The notes under the pieces: generated by a model | What the model was told of the DNA's origin: nothing | Databases searched by the model: none | The model's input: only the letters and a program-made list of their open reading frames with translations | Translations under genes and position numbers: made by a program | Shown here: piece by piece, positions 1 to 5,145 of the stretch | Numbering within the stretch: the first letter of the stretch is position 1 | Layout of the letters: each line of letters begins with the position of its first letter | Origin: a candidate division Zixibacteria bacterium DG_27 | Lineage (GTDB): Bacteria; Zixibacteria; MSB-5A5; DG-27 | Length of the DNA stretch: 6,256 bases | NCBI GenBank assembly: GCA_001302725.1 | Contig: LIZU01000079.1 | Span: 1 to 6,256, forward strand | Direction: 5' to 3'

Positions 1-2
1 GC

Positions 3-527
3 CGGAAGTTCAGGACCGATGTCTATCGACATTTGGGGAATTTGGATCTGGAGGATGCCGTCAGCGTGGTTGAATATCTGAACGGTCTCGGTTACATCGA
101 TTCCAGTAGAGTCGGCATCTGGGGCTGGAGCTACGGCGGTTTTTTGACCAACATGGCGATGTTCAAAAGGCCTGACGTTTTCAAGGTTGGCTGTAGTGTG
201 GCGGCGGTCAACGACTGGGAGAACTACAATCTCTGGTATACTACGGAGCGCTTCAATTTCCCCAAGGAGGATTCTATCGCTTACAAGAGGAGCTCACCGA
301 TTCACTTTGCGGAGGGATTGAAAGGAAAACTGCTTTTGATTCACGGGATGGCAGATTCCAATGTTCACTTTCAGGATACGGTGCAGTTGATATTCAAGCT
401 TGTCAAGAACAACAAGGAATTTGATGTGATGATATATCCCCGGGAGGAACACGGTTTCTCACGAGACGAAAGTTACGTTCACGTCTTCACCAAGATACTG
501 GAGTATTTTCAGGAGCACTTGAAGTAA
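3..527 (+). CDS. S9 family (prolyl oligopeptidase / DPP IV-like) serine peptidase, C-terminal part; 5' end outside window
   Basis: This is the alpha/beta-hydrolase catalytic end of an S9 peptidase, which cleaves short peptides, often after proline. The frame is open from the first bases of the window (codons from base 3 read RKFRTDVYRHLG), so the TTG at 33 is only an internal codon. All three catalytic residues are visible: the nucleophile Ser in GWSYGG (codon 129-131), the acid Asp in HGMADSN (354-356) and the His in EEHGF (450-452). The YKRSSPIHFAEGLKGKLLLIHG stretch before the Asp is typical of DPP IV / S9B-S9C members. About 175 residues are seen; family members usually run 600-900 residues with an N-terminal beta-propeller, so that propeller and any signal peptide should lie upstream. 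The gene ends with TAA and converges on the minus-strand repeat gene, with a hairpin at 603-628 between them. The family call is firm; the subfamily, substrate and location (often periplasmic) are not determined by this fragment. Confidence 0.93.
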   Translation, partial: RKFRTDVYRHLGNLDLEDAVSVVEYLNGLGYIDSSRVGIWGWSYGGFLTNMAMFKRPDVFKVGCSVAAVNDWENYNLWYTTERFNFPKEDSIAYKRSSPIHFAEGLKGKLLLIHGMADSNVHFQDTVQLIFKLVKNNKEFDVMIYPREEHGFSRDESYVHVFTKILEYFQEHLK

Positions 528-602
528 ATCTTGATCAATTGAGAGCTAAGATACAGTAGGGGAGAGGGTTATAGATTTGACACTAAAGGCCGGCAGTAGA
601 AA

Positions 603-628
603 GCCGTCAGGAAGCAGTTCCTGATGGC
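603..628. terminator. Strong hairpin between convergent genes, possible terminator of the S9 peptidase gene
   Basis: An 11-bp stem (GCCGTCAGGAA at 603-613 with TTCCTGATGGC at 618-628, including one G-T pair) closes a 4-base loop, gcag. It lies 76 bases after the peptidase stop codon. The plus-strand sequence after it is only weakly T-rich (atgttacttctc), so it is not a textbook intrinsic terminator in that direction. It could act as a transcript-end stabiliser, or as a backup in either direction. The stem itself is clear; its role as a terminator is inferred. Confidence 0.55.
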
Positions 629-646
629 ATGTTACTTCTCCCCGGC

Positions 647-671
647 AAAAAAGCGGGAATGAATCCCCCGC
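647..671 (-). terminator. Rho-independent terminator of the minus-strand LVIVD-repeat gene
   Basis: Read on the minus strand, GCGGG (complement of 667-671) pairs with CCCGC (complement of 653-657). Two further G-T pairs extend the stem to about 7 bp, and a run of six T follows directly (complement of the A run at 647-652). This is the canonical GC-stem plus U-tract layout. It begins about 19 bases beyond the TAG stop of the repeat gene. On the plus strand no T run follows, so it points one way only. Confidence 0.8.
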
Positions 672-689
672 TCTGCGAGTGGAGATAAG

Positions 690-2882
690 CTATTTCAAGA
701 GCATCATCTTTTTGGCATCGGTGAACTCGCCGGCGGTCAACTTGTAGAAATAAACTCCAGAGGTCATATCGGTGGCATCCCAGAGGATTTCCTTCTCGCC
801 CGATGACTGTTTTTCATCGGCTAGGGTGACAACCTTTTGGCCGAGGAGGTTGAAGATCTCCAGGCGGATGGACTGAGTGACTGGCAGCGAGTAACTGATC
901 TTTGTTGAGATGTTGAAGGGATTGGGGTAATTCTGAGAAAGGCAGACACTCTTCGGCAGGTAAAAGTTCTTTCGATCGTCTATACCAGCAGGGCTGAATT
1001 CTAGGATGTACAGGCCGTCCCACTCATCAGCTAGATAAACGTAACCGCCCTCAACAAAGACGCCCCTGGCGCAATGGGCGGTATCGTAGTATCCCACTTC
1101 GTACGGGTCCGAAGGTTCGGACACGTTAATGATGCGGACACCATCATAACCATCGGCGACGTACGCGTGGATGTCGCTGACAAAGACGTCTTCAGCCCAA
1201 TCTGCCGTGTGGTAGAATCCCACCTCGTAAGGATTGGTGGGATCCGAGACGTTGATGATTCGAAGACCATCATAACCGTTAGCTACGTAAGCGTAGCTGC
1301 CGTCAACAAAGACATCATTTGCCCACTCTCCAGTACGGCAGGATCCCACTTCATATGGATTGGAAGGGTCGGAGACGTTGATAATACTCAGGCCCTCATA
1401 GATGAAGGCGACATAAGCGTAGATTCCGTCAACAAAGACGCTCTGTGCCCAGAGTTGTGCACCGTAGGAGCCCACCTCGTACGGATCGGAGGGGTTGGAG
1501 ACATTGATAATGCGCAGGCCATTCGAGCGGTCTGCTACGTATGCGTAATCGCCCTTCACAAAGACACTCAGAGCCCAGTCTCCGGTATAGCAGAACCCTT
1601 CCTCCCAGGGATGGGAGGGGTTGGAGACGTTGATGATGCGAAGACCGTCCTCACAATCAGCGACGTAGGCATGGCTGCCGCTCACAAAGACATCCCAGGA
1701 GCGGTCTTCTGTGTCGTACCATCCTGCCTCGGAGGGATTGGAAGGGTCAGAGACATAGACCGTGCGCAGACCATCCTCATTATTGGCTACGTAAGCGTAA
1801 TCGCCGCTGACAAAGACCGACAGCGCTCCGTCCCCAGTTTTGTAAGATCCGACCTCATAAGGAGTCGAGGGGTGGGATATATCGATAATGCGAAGGCCGC
1901 CGGCGAGATCAGCAACGTAAGTGTAGTCACCGTCTGTGTAGACCCGGTACGCATATCGCGTATCATAGAATCCCTGCTCATACGGTTGAGAAGGGTCTGT
2001 GACGTTGATGACGCGCAATCCGCTGGAACCGTCAGCAAGATAGGCGTAGTTTCCGCTCACAAAAACGTCAACTGCAAGGCCTCCCGTATCGTAGTGCCCC
2101 TGCTCGTAAGGGCTGGAAGGGTCGACGATGTTGATAATACGCAGACCCTCCATGCCGTCAGCCACATAGGCGTAGTGGTCACGGACAAACGCATTATAGA
2201 ATGTATTGTCCTCGATATCGTAAAAGCCAACCTCGTATGGATTGGAAGGGTCAGAGACGTCTATGATGCGCAGACCGTCATAACAGTCGGCCACATATGC
2301 ATAAATGTCAGCCACAAAGACACCCATTGCCTGGTGCCCAGTATCGTAGGACCCCACCTCGTAAGGATTTGAGGGATCGGCGATGTCGATGATGCGCAGA
2401 CCAGCTTCAGAGCTGGCAAGATAAGCGTAAATGCCGCTGACAAAGATGCCAAGTGCATAGCTTTCGGTATCGTAGAATCCCACCTCATGCGGATTTGACG
2501 GGTTGGATACATCTATGACGCGCAGACCATCTTCATAATCGGCCACGTAAGCGTGGCCGCTGCAAACACGCACTCCATATACAAGTCCAGGTGTGTAGGT
2601 TTTCCCTACCAGGGTGGGACCGCTTGCGCCGGTTATGTCAAAGATCAAGAAGCAGCTGCCAGCGCCAACATAGGCGTAATCTCCCTCCACGCAGACGGTA
2701 TGACATGTCCCGTGAAGAGCCCTTCCCACACACCGGACGTTGAGCGAATCCAGTTGTGTCTCCGCTGGCTTGGCGTAGCCAAATTCGTCAAGGACGCGGT
2801 GCTTGTCCTGACTCTTGGCCTGCCCCGAAATCAGAAGACCCGCAGAAAACAGAACGGCAAGGATTAGTGTAAGCTTCCTCAT
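690..2882 (-). CDS. Secreted LVIVD-repeat beta-propeller protein (14 blades) with C-terminal T9SS-type sorting domain
   Basis: This 730-residue protein is probably exported. Residues 1-22 form a signal peptide (MRKLT, a hydrophobic core, then GQA as likely cleavage site). Residues about 60-630 are 14 tandem LVIVD repeats of the pattern FVsGdYAYVAD-x-x-DGLRIINVSDPSNPYEVG. The central AYVA position recurs at residues 70, 111, 153, 195, 238, 280, 321, 363, 405, 447, 489, 531, 573 and 615. LVIVD repeats are known as beta-propeller-like blades; 14 blades would suit two seven-bladed propellers, which is inference. Blade 1 is degenerate and blade 14 lacks the DPSNP segment. Residues about 649-730 carry SQNYPNPFN, then a beta-rich domain ending SGVYFYKLTAGEF and MMLLK, typical of type IX secretion sorting / FlgD-like Ig tails in FCB bacteria. 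There are eleven cysteines, five within residues 51-107. No catalytic motif is seen; ligand and function are unknown. The start is backed by GGAGGGG six bases before the ATG. Confidence 0.93.
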   Translation of the reverse strand: MRKLTLILAVLFSAGLLISGQAKSQDKHRVLDEFGYAKPAETQLDSLNVRCVGRALHGTCHTVCVEGDYAYVGAGSCFLIFDITGASGPTLVGKTYTPGLVYGVRVCSGHAYVADYEDGLRVIDVSNPSNPHEVGFYDTESYALGIFVSGIYAYLASSEAGLRIIDIADPSNPYEVGSYDTGHQAMGVFVADIYAYVADCYDGLRIIDVSDPSNPYEVGFYDIEDNTFYNAFVRDHYAYVADGMEGLRIINIVDPSSPYEQGHYDTGGLAVDVFVSGNYAYLADGSSGLRVINVTDPSQPYEQGFYDTRYAYRVYTDGDYTYVADLAGGLRIIDISHPSTPYEVGSYKTGDGALSVFVSGDYAYVANNEDGLRTVYVSDPSNPSEAGWYDTEDRSWDVFVSGSHAYVADCEDGLRIINVSNPSHPWEEGFCYTGDWALSVFVKGDYAYVADRSNGLRIINVSNPSDPYEVGSYGAQLWAQSVFVDGIYAYVAFIYEGLSIINVSDPSNPYEVGSCRTGEWANDVFVDGSYAYVANGYDGLRIINVSDPTNPYEVGFYHTADWAEDVFVSDIHAYVADGYDGVRIINVSEPSDPYEVGYYDTAHCARGVFVEGGYVYLADEWDGLYILEFSPAGIDDRKNFYLPKSVCLSQNYPNPFNISTKISYSLPVTQSIRLEIFNLLGQKVVTLADEKQSSGEKEILWDATDMTSGVYFYKLTAGEFTDAKKMMLLK
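993..2705 (-). repeat. In-gene tandem array of 14 LVIVD units, period 126 nt
   Basis: Thirteen consecutive intervals between the AYVA cores are 41, 42, 42, 43, 42, 41 and then seven times 42 residues, so the DNA period is 126 nt with only three one-codon deviations. On the plus strand the period shows as a recurring acaaagac word, for example near 1055, 1180, 1306, 1432, 1559, 1684 and 1811. Codons for the shared phrase GLRIINVS differ between blades (cgaatcatcaacgtc, cgcattatcaatgtc, agtattatcaacgtc). The array therefore looks old and held by selection on the protein, rather than a recent amplification. Confidence 0.92.
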
Positions 2883-2888
2883 TCTTCC

Positions 2889-2893
2889 CCTCC
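2889..2893 (-). promoter_or_regulatory. Ribosome binding site of the LVIVD-repeat gene
   Basis: On the minus strand GGAGG (within GGAGGGG) stands six bases before the ATG at 2882-2880. It is a near-ideal Shine-Dalgarno match and fixes the start ahead of the signal peptide. Confidence 0.85.
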
Positions 2894-2901
2894 AGTTAGC
2901 A

Positions 2902-2929
2902 AATGTAGGCCGCTTTTCCGAAATGTCAA
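2902..2929 (-). promoter_or_regulatory. Sigma-70-type promoter of the LVIVD-repeat gene
   Basis: Minus-strand TTGACA (complement of 2924-2929) is a perfect -35 box. After a 16-base spacer comes TACATT (complement of 2902-2907), matching the -10 consensus at four of six positions. The implied transcription start is near 2895, giving a leader of only about a dozen bases with the Shine-Dalgarno sequence almost at the transcript's 5' end. The boxes are seen; activity is inferred. Confidence 0.6.
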
Positions 2930-3109
2930 GACTTGGTTTACGATTGTTTTCTCACTGTCTAACAACGAAGGAGCCCACGTAACGGGACAAAAACCATGAG
3001 CAGTTTTTCAGAATCTTGGGGGCTGTGGGCCTGCAAAGACGGTTCTCTTGGAAATATCACAGCCAGGTGCTCTTTAACCACCTTCGGCCTCTGCGTAGTG
3101 AAGTGAGGT
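2930..3109. other. Divergent intergenic region with no convincing gene
   Basis: This is the remainder of the 227-base gap between the diverging repeat gene and kinase gene. I see no clear plus-strand promoter: TTGGTT at 2933-2938 and TTGGAA at 3048-3053 lack good -10 partners. A 36-codon open frame runs from ATG 2996 to TGA 3104-3106, in the same frame as the kinase and ending three bases before its GTG. It resembles no family I recognise and has only a weak GGGA 8 bases ahead, so it is not called as a gene. Confidence 0.5.
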
Positions 3110-4981
3110 GTGGAGCCTGACGATAATTTGAAAAGGATGGCAATTCGAAAGGCTCTCCGTTTGTCCAAAGCGGGTAAAATAGGACTGACTTTCACCAGAG
3201 AAGTTCGTCTGGTTCTGTTATTAATGCTGCTTCTGATAGTGGCACTGAATTTCGTGACCTCCTTGACCTTTGGCAAAGCCAGGATGGCGCTGGAAAGCAA
3301 ACTTCATCGAGATCTGGCCGTCGCCGGGGACCTAGCAGCCGAGATTGTTCGCCAGGAGAAAGACCTCGACCAAGTCGAGGCGAAGTCAAGGCGCTTGAGA
3401 ATTATCACCGGGATGCAGGAGATCACTTTCGCGGGATCGCCCGTCTCCAGAACCATGCTTAGTGAGAGCTGGAGTAGAATGGAGAGGGGAGAAGAGATCC
3501 TGCAGCAAAAGGGCAAGGGTGAAGGTTTGGTATACCTGCGTCCTGCTTACGACCAAGACGGAAACTTCATTGGGGCGATATTGGTAAGGGCTGATGCCAG
3601 AGCCGTCGCCACTCTCAATTCCCTTTCTCTCTTGGACGCTTCCATCCGGCTTGGAGGCACCGTCGTTCTGCTTCTTTTGGGGTTCATCTTCCTGCGAATG
3701 ATAATGTCCCCGTTTCGGAGGATGCTGAAAGACTCGCTGAGATTGAGTGGGGATGAGATTCCCGCTGAAGCCAAATCTGACGAAGTTGAAGCCATCATAC
3801 AGACTTTCTCCAAGACCATCTCAGAGCTCAAGGAGAAGGAGAAGACCTTAAAGGAGCTTTACTATGATTCCGAAAGGAGGGCAGACGGTCTCGCCCGCTA
3901 CAACGAATACATACTGGGGAGCATTTCCTCCGGGGTGGTTATTTGCAGCAGCTCGGGTCTAATCACCCGCTTCAACCCCGCTGCCGAGAAGATTCTGGGC
4001 TACCAGGAGAGTTCGGTGCTGGACCATAGCCTTCAGGAAACCTTCGGACCGAACAATCCTCTGACGAGAATCCTTGATGAGGTCTTGAATGAAGAGAGAA
4101 CCCATACCCGCTTGGAACTGGAGATTAGAAAGGGAACCGGAGAGGTAATCCAAGTGGGCCTTACCTCTTCCCTGATAAGGGATGAAAAGGGAGATGTAAT
4201 TGGCGTCTGCATTCTGCTGACGGACATCTCCAAAATCAAGAAGTTGGAGAAGGAGATGCTCTTCAAACAGCAGTTGGCGGCTTTGGGGGAGATGTCGGCC
4301 GGCCTGGCTCACGAATTGCGCAACGGCATGGCCACGATCACAGGTTACAGTAGACTCCTGGAGCGAAACTTACGCGCCCCGGGGAAGCTTCCGGGAATAG
4401 TCGGGAACATAATCCGGGAGTCCGCAGCCGTGGAGCGGATGCTGTCGCATTTTTTGGACTTCGCACGCCAGGAGGACTTGAAACTGACTGCTGTTGATTT
4501 GCGCAAGCTCGTCAGCGAATCCGCTGTCAGGGTGAATGACCTTATACAGGAAAAAGAGATTACCCTGAAGGTTGGGATCAGCGCGAAGTTGCCACTCTTT
4601 GAGGGGGATGGAGTTCTCCTGCGCCAAGCCCTGCAAAACCTGCTTCTGAATGCTTGTCAGGCAGTCGAAACTGGAGGTAGAGTTGGGCTCTTCGCGTGCG
4701 CGGTTGGAAATCACCAGAGGGTTGTCAAAATCGTTTGTCTGGACAATGGAGTGGGAATATCCGAAGAGTTGAAGGAGAAGATCTTTTATCCTTTCTTCAG
4801 CACCAGGCAGAAAGGGACGGGTTTGGGGCTGCCCTTGGTGAAAAAGGTTGTACTCCTCCACGGAGGCACCATCGAAGTGAAAAGCAGAGCCGAAAGCTTC
4901 ACCGCTTTCATCATCAGGCTACCGTTGAGAGAAGCTGCAATCGAAGAAGTCGCTCCCTCACTGGTCATTGAAAGCCAGTGA
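3110..4981 (+). CDS. Membrane-bound PAS-domain sensor histidine kinase (NtrB-like catalytic core)
   Basis: This 623-residue kinase autophosphorylates on histidine and should pass the phosphate to a response regulator. In order: membrane helix 1 (about 33-53); an extracytoplasmic sensor region (54-181), whose YDQDGNFIGAILV segment resembles a Cache/PDC fold; helix 2 (about 182-199); a HAMP-like linker ending DEVEAIIQTFSKTISEL (225-240); a coiled coil; a PAS domain (about 262-375); then the kinase core. His401 in AHELRN is the phosphoacceptor. The ATPase domain has N510/N514 (QNLLLNACQA), DNGVGI (545-550), the F-box FYPFFST and the G2 box GTGLGL (569-574). The H box reads HELRNG where many relatives have HELRNP. 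No response regulator is in the window. The start is uncertain: GTG 3110 is the longest option (in-frame TGA at 3104) but its GAGG is one base away; TTG 3128, ATG 3137 and TTG 3161 are alternatives. All keep helix 1. The signal sensed is unknown. Confidence 0.93.
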   Translation: MEPDDNLKRMAIRKALRLSKAGKIGLTFTREVRLVLLLMLLLIVALNFVTSLTFGKARMALESKLHRDLAVAGDLAAEIVRQEKDLDQVEAKSRRLRIITGMQEITFAGSPVSRTMLSESWSRMERGEEILQQKGKGEGLVYLRPAYDQDGNFIGAILVRADARAVATLNSLSLLDASIRLGGTVVLLLLGFIFLRMIMSPFRRMLKDSLRLSGDEIPAEAKSDEVEAIIQTFSKTISELKEKEKTLKELYYDSERRADGLARYNEYILGSISSGVVICSSSGLITRFNPAAEKILGYQESSVLDHSLQETFGPNNPLTRILDEVLNEERTHTRLELEIRKGTGEVIQVGLTSSLIRDEKGDVIGVCILLTDISKIKKLEKEMLFKQQLAALGEMSAGLAHELRNGMATITGYSRLLERNLRAPGKLPGIVGNIIRESAAVERMLSHFLDFARQEDLKLTAVDLRKLVSESAVRVNDLIQEKEITLKVGISAKLPLFEGDGVLLRQALQNLLLNACQAVETGGRVGLFACAVGNHQRVVKIVCLDNGVGISEELKEKIFYPFFSTRQKGTGLGLPLVKKVVLLHGGTIEVKSRAESFTAFIIRLPLREAAIEEVAPSLVIESQ

Positions 4982-5088
4982 AGACAGCAAGGGGAGCAGG
5001 AGACAGGTAACGGGGCACGAAGTCAGCCACCAGTCACTACGAACTCCTCAGCACGAGCACTGAACGGCTCTTATCCTAATCAAAATCG
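4982..5088. other. Intergenic spacer without recognisable gene
   Basis: The stretch after the kinase stop has no coding frame of note and no strong intrinsic terminator. The best stem is only 4 bp (GAGC / GCTC around 5056-5072), followed by ttatcc. How kinase transcription ends is therefore not apparent. Confidence 0.5.
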
Positions 5089-5117
5089 TTGACATTTATA
5101 TTTCGATAAATTAGTAT
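5089..5117 (+). promoter_or_regulatory. Sigma-70-type promoter of the GT9 glycosyltransferase gene
   Basis: A perfect TTGACA -35 (5089-5094), an exact 17-base spacer and TAGTAT (5112-5117; four of six consensus matches, including the first two and last two bases) make a convincing promoter, with transcription expected near 5124. The -10 overlaps the ATG at 5116, which would exclude that codon from the message. The spacer region also holds an inverted repeat, ATTTAT (5094-5099) with ATAAAT (5106-5111), a possible operator or chance AT-rich symmetry. Confidence 0.7.
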
Positions 5118-5134
5118 GACTGCAAGTCTATACT

Positions 5135-5139
5135 GGGGA
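5135..5139 (+). promoter_or_regulatory. Partial ribosome binding site deciding the GT9 start
   Basis: GGGGA ends six bases before the ATG at 5146, a usable if imperfect Shine-Dalgarno match. The in-frame ATG at 5116 has no purine-rich site ahead of it and sits in the -10 box, so 5146 is preferred. Confidence 0.6.
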
Positions 5140-5145
5140 TTTACG

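Noticed and set aside
33..527. TTG at 33 as the start of a small stand-alone hydrolase.
   Set aside because: The same frame is open to the window edge and already reads family-typical sequence (FRTDVYRHLG) before this codon, so the gene is simply cut by the window.
1074..2372. A 432-codon open frame on the plus strand, antisense to the repeat gene.
   Set aside because: The 126-nt repeat is a multiple of three, so a stop-free phase in one unit stays stop-free in all. The translation only mirrors the propeller repeats, lacks a ribosome site, and lies opposite a gene with signal peptide, domains and promoter.
993..2705. The periodic DNA as a possible CRISPR array or satellite repeat.
   Set aside because: The units are wholly coding, diverge at synonymous positions, and have no repeat-spacer structure.
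2553..2867. A 104-codon plus-strand open frame over the N-terminal part of the repeat gene.
   Set aside because: It is a shadow of the minus-strand gene with no recognisable domain or ribosome site.
690..2882. The repeat protein as a phage tail, adhesin or toxin component of a defence or competition system.
   Set aside because: No nuclease, toxin, immunity, tail or mobile-element gene is nearby, and the sequence shows only propeller blades plus a secretion tail.
4370..4861. A 163-codon minus-strand open frame opposite the kinase core.
   Set aside because: The plus strand here encodes the conserved histidine-kinase and ATPase motifs, and the antisense product resembles nothing known.
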